Position numbers and translations under genes: made by a program. The notes under the pieces were generated by a model. It saw only the letters and a list, made by a program, of their open reading frames with translations. It had not been told where the DNA came from and did not search any database. A stretch of 64,000 nt of DNA from Kushneria pakistanensis (GTDB lineage Bacteria > Pseudomonadota > Gammaproteobacteria > Pseudomonadales > Halomonadaceae), in NCBI RefSeq assembly GCF_014652795.1, contig NZ_BMZM01000003.1:310001-374000 (forward strand). Direction: 5' to 3'. Numbering within the stretch: position 1 is the stretch's first letter; each line of letters begins with the position of its first letter. Below are positions 1 through 9,300 of this stretch, piece after piece.

Positions 1-154
1 CGCGCTGAATGCTTTCATCGCGCGCCAGCGCCGGCAGGATGGCGTTTTCAAACATGATGCGGTCACGATAAGGGTAGCGCAGCCGTACACCGTGGTGATC
101 CAGCGTACGAAGGGTCGTGGCCGTCCAGCCGTACAGCGCTGCCTTGAACGTCAT
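1..154 (-). CDS. Partial gene, N-terminal 51 codons, unidentified (possibly SAM-dependent methyltransferase)
   Basis: An open frame starts at an ATG at 154 on the minus strand and runs off the left edge, so only 51 residues are visible. It begins MTFKAALYGW and contains RYPYRDRIMFENAILPAL. The spacing of this N-terminus resembles some class I SAM-dependent methyltransferases, but the glycine-rich SAM motif would lie outside the window, so this is a guess from memory. It follows the ketoreductase by 83 nt on the same strand and could be the next gene of the pigment operon. Some aryl polyene clusters carry a methyltransferase for the aryl head group. Confidence 0.5.
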   Translation of the reverse strand, partial: MTFKAALYGWTATTLRTLDHHGVRLRYPYRDRIMFENAILPALARDESIQR

Positions 155-237
155 GCGTTGTCCCTTTCGTTATTGTCATGACCTCACAAAACACGCGAAA
201 ACGGCGTCTTGCCTGATGTCGGCCTGAAAAGGCGCGA

Positions 238-960
238 TCAGAACAGTCCACCGTTGACGGCAATCACCTGCCGGGTCACGTAACTGCTGTCGTCGGAACA
301 CAAAAAGCTGATCACGCCGGCGACCTCTTCGGCTTCCCCCATGCGCTGCATGGGCACGATCCTTTTGATTTCGACATCAACGCTTGCGGTCATGTCGGTA
401 TTGACCCAGCCCGGGGCAATACAGTTCACCGTGATCCTTCTTTTGGCCAGCTCCAGTGCCAGGGACTTGCTGGCCGCAATCAGACCGCCCTTGGCCGCAC
501 CATAGTTGACCTGGCCGCGATTGCCGATCACGCCGGCGGCAGAGGAGAGCACCACAATACGCCCGGGCTTGCGGCGCTGGATCATCGGCATGACCAGCGG
601 CCTGAGCACATTGTAAAACCCGCCCAGATCAATATTGAGTACGCTGTCCCACTGCGCGTCACTCATGCCGGGGAAGGGTGCGTCCTGATGAAAGCCTGCG
701 TTGAGTACCACGCCGTAATAGGCGCCGTGCTCGGCAATATCGGCTTCCAGACAGGTGCGGGCCTCCTCGCGTGCGCCCACATCAAAGCGCAAAAGACGCG
801 CCTGTCGTCCCATGGCGGTGATCTCATCGACCACGGCGCGTGCCTGCGCTTCGCTGTGGCGGTAATGCACGACGATATCAAAGCCGTCGCGGGCCAGGCG
901 CAGGGCGCCCGCCCGGCCGATGCCGCGACTGGCGCCGGTAATCAGGATGGTCTGTGACAT
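238..960 (-). CDS. 3-oxoacyl-ACP reductase, FabG-type SDR (APE ketoreductase, ApeQ-like)
   Basis: This 240-residue short-chain dehydrogenase has the Rossmann motif ITGASRGIG at residues 7-15, NAG at 87-89, a catalytic Ser near 139-140 and the YxxxK pair Y153/K157. FabG proteins reduce 3-ketoacyl-ACP with NADPH; in an aryl polyene pathway this is the ketoreduction of each extension cycle. It lies 57 nt downstream of the dehydratase at the 3' end of the operon. The family and reaction are secure. The assignment to polyene rather than housekeeping lipid synthesis rests on the neighbours. Confidence 0.92.
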   Translation of the reverse strand: MSQTILITGASRGIGRAGALRLARDGFDIVVHYRHSEAQARAVVDEITAMGRQARLLRFDVGAREEARTCLEADIAEHGAYYGVVLNAGFHQDAPFPGMSDAQWDSVLNIDLGGFYNVLRPLVMPMIQRRKPGRIVVLSSAAGVIGNRGQVNYGAAKGGLIAASKSLALELAKRRITVNCIAPGWVNTDMTASVDVEIKRIVPMQRMGEAEEVAGVISFLCSDDSSYVTRQVIAVNGGLF

Positions 961-1017
961 GTCACGTTCCGATAGCAGGTGTGGAAATGAAAGCCAGTGC
1001 GCCGGGGATGGCCGGCG

Positions 1018-1479
1018 TCATACAGCATCTGTTTGCAGCACGCTCAGATTGGCGCTCGCCAGCCACCGGGGCTCGGGGGCTTCACCGGCCGGATAGAGGA
1101 TGGCGTTGAAGGTACCCAGCCCGCTGTCGGCGACGGCGTCCACGGTAAGGAGGATCTCCAGCGGCTGGCCAAAGGGCAGATGGGCGACCTGTGCCTCGAA
1201 CCGGCGTGCGCCCAGCAGCATGCCCTGACGGGGCGTGCCGCCCTCGCGGGGTTGCAGGGTCGACCAGGCGGCGGACGCCTGCGCCATCCACTCCAGCGCC
1301 ACCTGCACCGGAATGCCGCGGGTGTCGGCAAAAAGATCCGTTGGTGACGGGGTCACGGCTACCACGATGCGCTCGGCATCGGCGTCCACCACGTGATCAA
1401 GCAGGCACATCGGCCCCTGGTGCGGCACCAGTGATGCGATGGGCGGCCAGGCCGCCGGGGCTGGACATGACTCATGCAT
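1018..1479 (-). CDS. 3-hydroxyacyl-ACP dehydratase, hotdog fold (ApeP-like)
   Basis: The ATG at 1479 gives 153 residues starting MHESCPAP and overlaps the end of the ketosynthase by 8 nt. A longer frame from 1530 would run far into the ketosynthase and is unlikely. The segment PHQGPMCLLDHV at residues 19-30 is typical of the small ApeP/FabZ-like dehydratases of polyene clusters. It probably removes water from 3-hydroxyacyl-ACP to build the conjugated chain. A second dehydratase domain sits in this operon, fused to the AMP-ligase, as expected where ApeI- and ApeP-type dehydratases work together. Confidence 0.82.
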   Translation of the reverse strand: MHESCPAPAAWPPIASLVPHQGPMCLLDHVVDADAERIVVAVTPSPTDLFADTRGIPVQVALEWMAQASAAWSTLQPREGGTPRQGMLLGARRFEAQVAHLPFGQPLEILLTVDAVADSGLGTFNAILYPAGEAPEPRWLASANLSVLQTDAV

Positions 1480-2650
1480 CGCTGTGCTCCAGTACCAGAG
1501 CGGCGTTGTTGCCGCCAAAGGCAAAGGCATTGGAGAGTGCTGTTCGAGGCTGCCCGGAGGTGTTGGCGTCCACCAGCGACAGCGGCATCAGCGTCTCGTC
1601 CAGCGGTTGATCATGAGCGTGGCGGGGTAGAAAACCCCGGTCCAGCGCCAGCCAGCAAAAGGCCGCTTCAAGCGCGCCGGCAGCGCCCAGAGTGTGGCCG
1701 GTCAGAGCCTTGGTCGAACTGGCAGGGGGCTGTTGATCGCCGAAAACGTCATGAAGCGCCAGCGCTTCCATGGCATCGTTGTGGGTGGTGGCGGTGCCGT
1801 GCAGGTTGAGATAGTCGATCTCGTTAGGGCTGCGACCGGCCATGGCAAGCGCCTGTCGGATCGCGGTGATGGCGCCGCGGCCATCCGGGGCCGGCGCTGA
1901 AATGTGATGGGCATCCGAGCTTTCACCGTAGCCCGTGAGCTGAACGCCGCCGGGTTCCCGGGTCACGATGAAAAGGGCTGCGGCCTCACCGATGTTGATG
2001 CCGCGCCGCGCCGTGGTGAAGGGCTGGCACGGCGTGTCACTGATTGCTCCCAGCGCGTCAAAGCCGTTGACGGTCAGGTGACACAGCGTATCGGCCCCGC
2101 CGGCGATCACGGCATCGGCCTGGCCGGACAGCAGCAGTCGACGCGCCGCACTCAGTGCCCGGGCGCCCGAGCTGCAGGCCGTGGAGATGGTCCAGGCCGG
2201 CCCCGAGAGCCCCAGATGGGCGCGAATGAAGTGGGCCGGTGCGCCCAGCTCCTGATGGGCATAGCGGTAGTGTTCATCAAAGTCATTACCCGGGCCGGTA
2301 CGGGCAATGGCCGCCTCGGTTTCCGAAATCCCCGAAGTGCTGGTGCCCATGACTACCGCAATGCGGTGTGGTGCATGACGTGCCAGGGCCTCGTCAAGCT
2401 GTGGCCCCAGCGCCTGCAGCGCCGTGGCGATGAGCCGGTTGTTGCGACTGGCATGCTCGACCGGCCAGCCTTCAAACGAGGCCAGAGAAGTCGTGACATC
2501 ACCCAGCGCCAGTACGCGCCCCGGCGTATAGCGCTCGCTGTGGGTCAGTCCGCGCCGGCCCGTGGCAAGCGCGCCAGCGATGGTGTCGTGGTCGCTCCCA
2601 ATGCTGCAGATCATGGCCGGCGAGGAGAGGCGGCAGTATCTGGACGTCAT
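1472..2650 (-). CDS. Beta-ketoacyl-ACP synthase, FabF type (ApeO/ApeR-like)
   Basis: This 392-residue thiolase-fold protein keeps the full condensing set: nucleophile Cys159 in STACSSG, His284 in LHGTATTHND, Lys314 and His319 in TKALTGHTLGAAG. It should perform decarboxylative Claisen condensation of malonyl-ACP with the growing chain. The start codon overlaps the DUF3261 stop by 4 nt and is preceded by GGAGAG. It is the only catalytically complete ketosynthase in the window; the other ketosynthase-like protein, at 11978-12730, is short and of the chain-length-factor type. Many APE clusters have two FabF-like enzymes; the second may lie beyond the left edge. Confidence 0.92.
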   Translation of the reverse strand: MTSRYCRLSSPAMICSIGSDHDTIAGALATGRRGLTHSERYTPGRVLALGDVTTSLASFEGWPVEHASRNNRLIATALQALGPQLDEALARHAPHRIAVVMGTSTSGISETEAAIARTGPGNDFDEHYRYAHQELGAPAHFIRAHLGLSGPAWTISTACSSGARALSAARRLLLSGQADAVIAGGADTLCHLTVNGFDALGAISDTPCQPFTTARRGINIGEAAALFIVTREPGGVQLTGYGESSDAHHISAPAPDGRGAITAIRQALAMAGRSPNEIDYLNLHGTATTHNDAMEALALHDVFGDQQPPASSTKALTGHTLGAAGALEAAFCWLALDRGFLPRHAHDQPLDETLMPLSLVDANTSGQPRTALSNAFAFGGNNAALVLEHSDA

Positions 2651-3264
2651 GGTGTCTCTCCGGGGCGGGCGTTATCGCCAAAGGGCGTGATAACCATGCG
2701 ATAACCGATCTGAAGATCGGTCAGCACGTCATGCGCCTGGTCGGCGGGGTGTTCGATGGTATCAATGCGGACAATGAGCGTGTCACCGTCGAGAATCTCG
2801 CGTACTCGACCATGTTCAAAGCGCCGCTCGCGCACCTGCCACGCGCTGCTCTGGAAGGCGTCCTGTAGTTCTGATACGGGGCGCAGGCTCCACTCCAGAC
2901 GCTGGGCAAACCATTGGGCCGGGAAGGGAGGCGTTTCCATGATCGACTGGGTGTAACGCGCGCCCTCATCATCACGGAGCAGGGTGAAAAGACGCTGACC
3001 GGTCGGCGTGGCAATGACCACACGCAGACCTTCATCGGAGAGGCGAATCACTGACAGCAGCGTCTGCTCCGGGCGTGAATCATCAAACGGTGTGATGGTC
3101 AGCTTGCGCTTGAGCGTCTGCGGCTCCCCCTGCCAGCCGGGTGAGGTCTGGGGTGCCATGGCAGGCGCGCTGCAGCCGGTCAGCAGGATGAGCATCAATA
3201 AAAGCGCACAGGGCCCCAGGCGCCGTGGCAGCAGGGGTAGTGGCAGAAAGGGCAGTGCTGTCAT
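2647..3264 (-). CDS. DUF3261 lipoprotein
   Basis: A 205-residue protein with a hydrophobic N-terminus ending in the lipobox LTGC (Cys31), so it is probably lipidated and anchored in an envelope membrane. The rest resembles DUF3261 proteins, which recur in aryl polyene clusters beside the MMPL exporter and are thought to help deliver the product to the outer membrane. I chose the ATG at 3264, which overlaps the oxidoreductase stop as ATGA; a longer frame from 3279 adds five residues with no better signal. The biochemical function is not known. Confidence 0.8.
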   Translation of the reverse strand: MTALPFLPLPLLPRRLGPCALLLMLILLTGCSAPAMAPQTSPGWQGEPQTLKRKLTITPFDDSRPEQTLLSVIRLSDEGLRVVIATPTGQRLFTLLRDDEGARYTQSIMETPPFPAQWFAQRLEWSLRPVSELQDAFQSSAWQVRERRFEHGRVREILDGDTLIVRIDTIEHPADQAHDVLTDLQIGYRMVITPFGDNARPGETP

Positions 3265-4592
3265 GCGGCATGTCCACACAGTTGGGCCAGGGTGTCGAGA
3301 TGACGACGCGGCTGGCTGACAAAGGGGTTGTCGTCATCCCAGGCGTAACCTGCCAGCACGGCGCTGATCATGCGCCTCAGGTAGGCCGGCGGGTCGGGAT
3401 GAAAAATGATGGCCGGCAGGCGGCCGTCATACCAGGCGTCCACAAAGGCGCGAAAGGTATCGATGCCGTGGCGCAGCGGGCGTTCGAAGTCACCCTGCCA
3501 GTCCACGTCACGGCCTTCGAGCTGTGCCCTGACCAGCGGTACGGCGAGTGAGGCCGAGCGCACCGCAATCGTCACGCCCGAGGAGAAGATGGGATCGAGA
3601 AACTCGCCGGCGTTGCCGAGAATGGCGTAACCCGGACCGGTGAGTGTGGTGACGTTGCGGCTGTAGCCGCCCAGCGCTGCGATGGGGCGGTGCGGCGTGT
3701 CGACCTCGAGCCAGTCATCCAGCTCGTCAAAGGCCTTGAAGCAGGCCTGAAAGCCCTGAACCTCGTCCGCTTCGGGGCCCGTCAGGTGCGCCAGCTCGTC
3801 AGAGGCGCCCACAAAACCCGTCGAGGCGCGGTCGTTGGCAAAGGGGATCACCCAGTACCAGACGTTGGCCTGCGAATGCAGCCCGATCTGGATCTTGGTG
3901 CGGTCGAAATCATGCGTGCTGCAGGCGTCGGGCTTGAGTGATAAATGGGTAAACAGGGCCTGGCGCTGGGTCAGGTGGGTTTCCTCCAGCGTGCCTTCCA
4001 GGCGTGCCAGCACCTGGGCCAGGCCGCTGGCATCGAGCACGAAGCGGGCCCGGAGCCGCCAGTGTTGGCCCTGCTCGTCACACACGGTCAACACCGGGGT
4101 CTGTGGGTGGCGTTCAAAGGCCGTGACCCGCTGGCCAAAGCGTACCGTCGCGCCACGCGCGCACGCCGCTTCGATCAGGCGTTGATCAAAGTCGGCGCGC
4201 TCGACCTGCCAGGCACGGCCCGTACCTTCGCTCGACTTGTCCTCGAAATCGATATCCACGCGCTGCTCACCGCGAACAAAGCGGGCGCCGTTTTTCATCT
4301 GATAGCCGGCGCCTTTGATCATGTCGGCCAAGCCTGCGTGCTCGAGATCCATCAGACACTGCGGCAACAGGCTTTCACCGATGGAAAAGCGCGGGAAGTG
4401 CGCCGCCTCGATCACGAGGACGCGAAGCCCGGCCTCGGCCAGCATGGCCGCCGCGACGGCACCGGCAGGCCCGGCGCCGATCACGGCCACATCGGTATCT
4501 TCCTCGGGTATCCCGGTTTCAGACATCATGGTCTCGGGCAGGCGTGATGCAGAAGGGGTCATGGCGTTATCCGTGGTCATGGGTAGTGTCAT
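3261..4592 (-). CDS. FAD-dependent oxidoreductase, flavin halogenase-like
   Basis: With the first ATG the protein is 443 residues; ATGs at 4580, 4562 and 4529 are also possible and no strong ribosome site decides between them. It has the FAD Rossmann motif GAGPAG (39-44), the GESLLP motif (72-77), and WYWVIP at 245-250, which fits the WxWxIP signature of flavin-dependent halogenases. Lys100, in YQMKNGARF, lies where related halogenases carry their active-site lysine. The C-terminal FAD segment GNAGEFLDPIFSSG is also present. Related proteins occur in aryl polyene and xanthomonadin clusters. Halogenation versus oxidation of the aryl head cannot be settled from sequence. Confidence 0.8.
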   Translation of the reverse strand: MTLPMTTDNAMTPSASRLPETMMSETGIPEEDTDVAVIGAGPAGAVAAAMLAEAGLRVLVIEAAHFPRFSIGESLLPQCLMDLEHAGLADMIKGAGYQMKNGARFVRGEQRVDIDFEDKSSEGTGRAWQVERADFDQRLIEAACARGATVRFGQRVTAFERHPQTPVLTVCDEQGQHWRLRARFVLDASGLAQVLARLEGTLEETHLTQRQALFTHLSLKPDACSTHDFDRTKIQIGLHSQANVWYWVIPFANDRASTGFVGASDELAHLTGPEADEVQGFQACFKAFDELDDWLEVDTPHRPIAALGGYSRNVTTLTGPGYAILGNAGEFLDPIFSSGVTIAVRSASLAVPLVRAQLEGRDVDWQGDFERPLRHGIDTFRAFVDAWYDGRLPAIIFHPDPPAYLRRMISAVLAGYAWDDDNPFVSQPRRHLDTLAQLCGHAA

Positions 4593-6906
4593 GAGGCCTG
4601 GTCCGAGCGTGAGGCGTTGTTGGCTCCCGGGACGTGCGCCGCTGTACCAGCGCGGTGAGCAGCCAGACGCTGGCCAGTCCGATCAGGGTCGTCATGCCGA
4701 TGTGATGAAGCACCGGCGTGGCACTAAAGGCCAGAAGCCCGAAGGCCAGCAGGCTCGAGAGGATCGACAGCGTGATCGCAAGCCAGGCGTGATGCGCTCT
4801 GGGATGTTCCTGCATGAAGATGCCGGCGTCCAGCCCGATACCGAGTACCAGCAACAGCGCCAGCTGATGAAACAGATTGAGCGGCACCCCCAGCAGGGCA
4901 TAGAGCGTCAGCACGGTCAGGATGGCACCGCCGGCCGGGGCGATCACCCGCCAGGTGCGCCACCGATAGCGCAGGGCCAGTATCACCGTCAGCGCGATGA
5001 GCGCCGCTGCCACCCACTGTGCGATCTGGCGGCGCAGCTTGCCCAGCACCTCACTGATCTGCCCGACCCGGTCGACAAGCTCGATATTCTCATCACTGCG
5101 CGCAAGACTTGCCAGCTGCTGGCGTGCATACGTATCGATCTCGCCGTTGAGCGTGATCATGCCGCCCATCTGGCCCTTGCCGATGTCGCCAAGCCAGAGA
5201 CGCCGATCGCTTTCACCCAGCGGGCTGGCCAGCCAGCGCGCCAGCGCCAGCGGGGGCGAGCTTTCCAGCGTCTCAATGGCGCGCTCGTAAAGGGCCGGCG
5301 GCAGCCCCGCCGAGGCATACACACGATCCAGCTGTTGCTGATAAAGCTCACGGGCACGCGCCAGGTTGGCGTTCTGACGCGCCTTTGAGGGCACGTGTTC
5401 GGCCAGACTGGCATAGCCTCCCAGATGGCCCCCCTGAACCAGTGAATCCAGGACAGGAGAGAGCGATTCGGCGCGGCCGAGAAAGCCTTCGGTATCATGC
5501 GCGGTGATCAGCAGATAGACGGTACCGGTGTCGCGGCCCAGTTCCTGCTGAATCAGCGCCTCATCGCCCAGCAGCTGCTGTGACGAGGTGTTGATCAGGC
5601 GCAGGCTGTCATCGCCCTGCAGACGGAGGCCGGCAACGGCAATGGCCATGAGCGCCAGCACCAGCGCCAGGCGTGGCCCGAGCCGGCCACGCAGCCGGTC
5701 GAGCACTCGCCAGAGCCTTTCGGCCAGCGTCCGGGTGCCTTCTGTTGTCCGCACTCGCGTCAGCGGTAACCACAGCACCACCGTCAGCCAGGCACCCACC
5801 AGACCACAGCCGGCAAACACGGCCATCTGGCGAAGCCCCGGCATGGGCGTAAAGGCCTGCACCACATAGGCCATGACGCTGGTGACAAGCCCGAGTGCCA
5901 GTCCGGGCAGCATGTGCCGCAGCCGGAAATCGTGACCGGCGAGCGTGCGGGCGCACTGCAGGTGCAGTGCGTAATCAATCGCCACGCCGATCAGGCTGCT
6001 GCCAAAGGCAATGGTCAACAGGTGAATGCCCTGAAACCACCACAGCGTGATCGCCAGCGCAAACACACCACCGGTGACCAGCGGCAGCACCAGGGTGGCA
6101 ATCGTGACCGGTGAGCGAAATACCACCAGCAGGATGAGCAGCACGCCGATCAGTGACCCCAGTCCGATCGTACTGATCTCGCTTTTGGCCTGATGGGCCC
6201 CATCGGCGGCGTGAAAGACCATGCCGGAGCGCCACAGGCGCGCCTCGGGATAGTCCCTTTCAAACTGCGTGATGGCATCCGTCAGGCGATCCTGCAGCCC
6301 GGTGTCCCAGGCATTGCCGGAAAGCGTACCGGTCATGACCACCAGTGCCCTGCCATCCACCTCAAGGGTGACCAGATCGCCCCGGGTATCAAAGCGGGTG
6401 GAGAGCTGACTGTCGAGCCAGTGATCCAGCAGTCCGAAGGGGTCACGTACCGGGTGCTGATCAAGCCCGGTGGGCATGACCAGCGAAGCCAGCGCCTGGC
6501 GGTGAAGAGCGTCGGTATCACCGCTGTCGATGGCGGCACGCAGCGTGTCGTCCAGCAGCCGGTAGCGCGACGGCCCCAGGACCTCGATCAGGCTGTCAAG
6601 CTGATAATCCCCCGGGCGATAGCGCAGCTGATCAACAACATCGGCGCTTTCAATATCCCGTGCCAGTGCGGCGGCGGCCTCGTTTGGATGCTCGGCATCC
6701 AGCAGCAGCACGAAGCGGTGGGTAAAGGGGGCGCCGAGCTGATCGTTGGCGCGATCAACCCCGGGTGACTGGTGGGTCTCGGGCAGCAGCGCCGTGATGC
6801 GGGTATCAAGGCTTGCCCCACGCAGCAGTTGCCAGCTGCCAAAGGCCAGGCAGGCCATCAACACCAACAACCATAAAAGGGCCGGCAGGCGCGAGGCGCG
6901 TGTCAT
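4567..6906 (-). CDS. MMPL/RND-family exporter (ApeM-like)
   Basis: This 779-residue membrane protein has the two-fold RND plan. There is a first helix near residues 8-27, then a large periplasmic loop to about 240, then a group of helices with GSSLIGVAIDYALHL in the first half. A second helix near 410-430 and a second periplasmic loop follow, then a final helix group containing LVLGIGLDAGIFMQEH from about 635 to 760. Such exporters accompany aryl polyene clusters and probably extract the polyene lipid from the inner membrane. It begins 2 nt after the LolA-like gene ends, and its 3' end overlaps the oxidoreductase start by up to 26 nt. Confidence 0.88.
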   Translation of the reverse strand: MTRASRLPALLWLLVLMACLAFGSWQLLRGASLDTRITALLPETHQSPGVDRANDQLGAPFTHRFVLLLDAEHPNEAAAALARDIESADVVDQLRYRPGDYQLDSLIEVLGPSRYRLLDDTLRAAIDSGDTDALHRQALASLVMPTGLDQHPVRDPFGLLDHWLDSQLSTRFDTRGDLVTLEVDGRALVVMTGTLSGNAWDTGLQDRLTDAITQFERDYPEARLWRSGMVFHAADGAHQAKSEISTIGLGSLIGVLLILLVVFRSPVTIATLVLPLVTGGVFALAITLWWFQGIHLLTIAFGSSLIGVAIDYALHLQCARTLAGHDFRLRHMLPGLALGLVTSVMAYVVQAFTPMPGLRQMAVFAGCGLVGAWLTVVLWLPLTRVRTTEGTRTLAERLWRVLDRLRGRLGPRLALVLALMAIAVAGLRLQGDDSLRLINTSSQQLLGDEALIQQELGRDTGTVYLLITAHDTEGFLGRAESLSPVLDSLVQGGHLGGYASLAEHVPSKARQNANLARARELYQQQLDRVYASAGLPPALYERAIETLESSPPLALARWLASPLGESDRRLWLGDIGKGQMGGMITLNGEIDTYARQQLASLARSDENIELVDRVGQISEVLGKLRRQIAQWVAAALIALTVILALRYRWRTWRVIAPAGGAILTVLTLYALLGVPLNLFHQLALLLVLGIGLDAGIFMQEHPRAHHAWLAITLSILSSLLAFGLLAFSATPVLHHIGMTTLIGLASVWLLTALVQRRTSREPTTPHARTRPHDTTHDHG

Positions 6907-6908
6907 GC

Positions 6909-7508
6909 TTATGGCGCCTGTTGTGAGGACGAGCCCGGGACGCCGGGACCTTCCTCGGGCGGCAGCAGATGAATGTTGAGCCGGTCACCATCGGCCATGG
7001 CCATGTTGATCTGCTCAAGGCGGTCATCGCCGCGCATATCGATATTGTCGAGATAGTCGGCCAGCCCCTGCTGGCGCGGTACCAGCGTGGCGTGCCATGC
7101 CGTTTGATCGCCCTCGAGCGTGACCTCAAAGCGATCTGCCAGCGTCGAGAGCTGACCATTGAGCAGCTGCATGATCAGGGTGGCTACACCGGCCGGATCA
7201 TCGTCGATGCGTTCTCCGTTGCGGCGAATGCCCGCCTCGGAAAGTTCCATGGTTTCTTCCACCGGCGTCTCCAGTGACCACACCACGCGATCGCCCTGCT
7301 CGAAGCGGTAGTGGCCGCGGCCATCAATCTGCGTATCCAGATCGGCCAGATAGCGGGTCTGCTCAAAACGACCGGCCACATCGCCCTGGGCGGCCAGATG
7401 CTCGGCCAGCTCGTCAAGGCTCATGGCATGGGCCGGCAGGGCAGCCAGCCACAGGGGCAGGGTGGCCATGAGAGCGGTCAGTGACCGTAATCGCGTGCGG
7501 TGAGACAT
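6909..7508 (-). CDS. LolA-like periplasmic carrier protein (ApeL-like)
   Basis: The ATG at 7508, with AGGAG about 12 nt upstream, gives 199 residues. Residues 1-28 form a Sec signal peptide ending AALPAHA. The mature part (GRFEQTRYLADLDTQIDGRGHYRF) matches the outer membrane lipoprotein carrier fold found in polyene clusters. LolA-type proteins ferry lipidated cargo across the periplasm. Next to an MMPL exporter and a DUF3261 lipoprotein, this one probably carries the polyene lipid. An upstream frame from 7613 would invade the acyltransferase gene and lacks a signal sequence. Confidence 0.82.
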   Translation of the reverse strand: MSHRTRLRSLTALMATLPLWLAALPAHAMSLDELAEHLAAQGDVAGRFEQTRYLADLDTQIDGRGHYRFEQGDRVVWSLETPVEETMELSEAGIRRNGERIDDDPAGVATLIMQLLNGQLSTLADRFEVTLEGDQTAWHATLVPRQQGLADYLDNIDMRGDDRLEQINMAMADGDRLNIHLLPPEEGPGVPGSSSQQAP

Positions 7509-7552
7509 GTAACTCAAGCTCCTGGGCCGGCAGGACAGCGGATGTCCGTGGG

Positions 7553-8515
7553 TTAACGGGGTGGGCGTGCGTTTGGTTTCTCGGACTGCCAGAACGGGTA
7601 AAAGTTGAACCACTGTAGCGGATAACGACAGCAGAAATACTCAAGGCGCGTCACAAAGTGCGCCATGGTTTCCTGCATCCAGGCATCGCGCTCCCGGCGC
7701 GACAGACCCCCGGCGTCCCCCAGCGATTCAAAGTGCACATGATGCGCCTGCCCCTGGCGGGCGCAGACCAGCAGATAGAGCGGACAGCGCAACAACATGG
7801 CCAGCCAGAAGGCCCCCTCGGGGAAGGGCGCCTTTTGTCCAAGAAAGTCGATCCAGCGGCGCCTGGCGCCTGCCTCGATGGGTTCGCGATCGGCAGCAAT
7901 GACCACGAAGCCGCCTTCGGCCACACGGGCCTGAAGTCGCTGCGCCGTGGCAGGACCCATGTCGCTGACCTCGATCATCTCGACCGGTATGGGACGGTCA
8001 ATATCGGCAAACAGGGAGTTGAAGCGCTGGGCATGCTGGGTATGCATGACCACGCTCATTTTGAGATCGCGCCGCAGGCGGCCCAGCGCCTGGCAGACCT
8101 CGTGGCTGCCCAGATGGGTGACCACGATAATGCCGCCCCGGCCGGCATCAATGGCGGCCCTGAGCGTCTCGCGCTGTTCGATATGAATGGATTCGGGGCC
8201 AATGCGCCCGTAAAGCGCCAGCACCTTGTCCAGAATGGCCGTGCCAAAGGTCGTGAAGTGGCGCACGGTGGCCATGCGCGGAAGCGAGACCGACGGGCAG
8301 AAGGTCTTCAGGCGACGCTGATACTCTTTTGAGGCGCGTCGGGCAATCGGTCGACGCAGCCAGTAATAGAGCCCGACAAAAAACAGGACGCCCTGATAGG
8401 CGCGGGCGCCGAAGCGGTCATGAATGGCGAGCATCAGGCGAATGCCCTTGAGCGAACCGGACTCGCTGATGGCCGACCAGTGCCGGGTGGGACGTCTGCG
8501 TTGTGGTGATGTCAT
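7553..8515 (-). CDS. Lysophospholipid/LpxL-type acyltransferase
   Basis: A 320-residue LPLAT-family protein with a hydrophobic stretch near residues 40-54 and the motif HLGSHE (134-139), an HxxxxE variant typical of LpxL/HtrB-like enzymes. It probably transfers an acyl or polyenoyl chain from ACP to a glycolipid acceptor at the inner membrane. Its start overlaps the glycosyltransferase stop by 4 nt. In some aryl polyene clusters a glycosyltransferase and an acyltransferase are one polypeptide (ApeJ-type); here they are two coupled genes. Confidence 0.85.
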   Translation of the reverse strand: MTSPQRRRPTRHWSAISESGSLKGIRLMLAIHDRFGARAYQGVLFFVGLYYWLRRPIARRASKEYQRRLKTFCPSVSLPRMATVRHFTTFGTAILDKVLALYGRIGPESIHIEQRETLRAAIDAGRGGIIVVTHLGSHEVCQALGRLRRDLKMSVVMHTQHAQRFNSLFADIDRPIPVEMIEVSDMGPATAQRLQARVAEGGFVVIAADREPIEAGARRRWIDFLGQKAPFPEGAFWLAMLLRCPLYLLVCARQGQAHHVHFESLGDAGGLSRRERDAWMQETMAHFVTRLEYFCCRYPLQWFNFYPFWQSEKPNARPPR

Positions 8516-9300
8516 GAAGAGCTCTTGTGTTGCGCGTCGCGCCCGGGCCGACAGCGCATGAGCAGCAGCTTCGGCAGTCGTATCAGCATGCCCAGCGTCA
8601 GGCGCAGATGCATGCGCGCCATCAGGACATTGTCACGAAACAGACGAAAATGGGACACGCCGTCCGTTGGGTAGGTGACCCGCACCGGCAGATTATCGAC
8701 CGGCTTTCCGGCCCAGAACCAGCGCACCAGTACCTCGGTATCAAACTCCATGCGATCGCCACAGTCGTGGCGCGCCAGCATGGCGTTGACCTCGTTCAGC
8801 GGATACAGACGCACGCCGCACATGGTGTCGCGCAGGGCAGTGGAGAGCGTATTGCACCACACCCACACATGGGTGATGTAGCGACTGATGAAACGGTGCA
8901 GCGGCACGCTGTGATCAAAACGCGGATAGCCGATCAGGAGTCGCTCGGGCTGCTGTCTGGCGGCCTCGATAAAGGGCGGCAGACTCAGCCGGTCATGCTG
9001 GCCGTCGGCATCCACCTGAAGGGCGTGTGTAAATCCCAGCGATTGGGCATGCGAAAGCCCGCTGCGTACGGCATGGCCCTTGCCCTGGTTGCGTGCAATA
9101 CGCAGCAGATGCACGTCACTGGCCTGCGCCAGCCGATCAAGCACTGCCGCGCAATCAGCATGGCTACCGTCATCGATGAGCACGATGGGCAGGTTCAGGT
9201 CAGCCAGCCCCTCGCAGGTGGCCACAATGGCATGCTCATGGTTGTACACGGGCACCAGCACGCAGGGGGAAAACGCGGCGCCTTCGCGGGCATGGTTCAT
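8512..9300 (-). CDS. Family 2 glycosyltransferase
   Basis: This 262-residue protein has a GT-A fold of the dolichyl-phosphate-mannose-synthase kind. The N-terminal strand is LVPVYNHEH (about 15-23), the acidic IDDGS is at 42-46, and the metal-binding QVDADGQHD is near 95-103. It probably adds a sugar to the lipid that carries the polyene or to its head group. It overlaps the ligase-dehydratase gene upstream and the acyltransferase downstream by 4 nt each. Donor and acceptor are not evident. Confidence 0.88.
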   Translation of the reverse strand: MNHAREGAAFSPCVLVPVYNHEHAIVATCEGLADLNLPIVLIDDGSHADCAAVLDRLAQASDVHLLRIARNQGKGHAVRSGLSHAQSLGFTHALQVDADGQHDRLSLPPFIEAARQQPERLLIGYPRFDHSVPLHRFISRYITHVWVWCNTLSTALRDTMCGVRLYPLNEVNAMLARHDCGDRMEFDTEVLVRWFWAGKPVDNLPVRVTYPTDGVSHFRLFRDNVLMARMHLRLTLGMLIRLPKLLLMRCRPGRDAQHKSSS

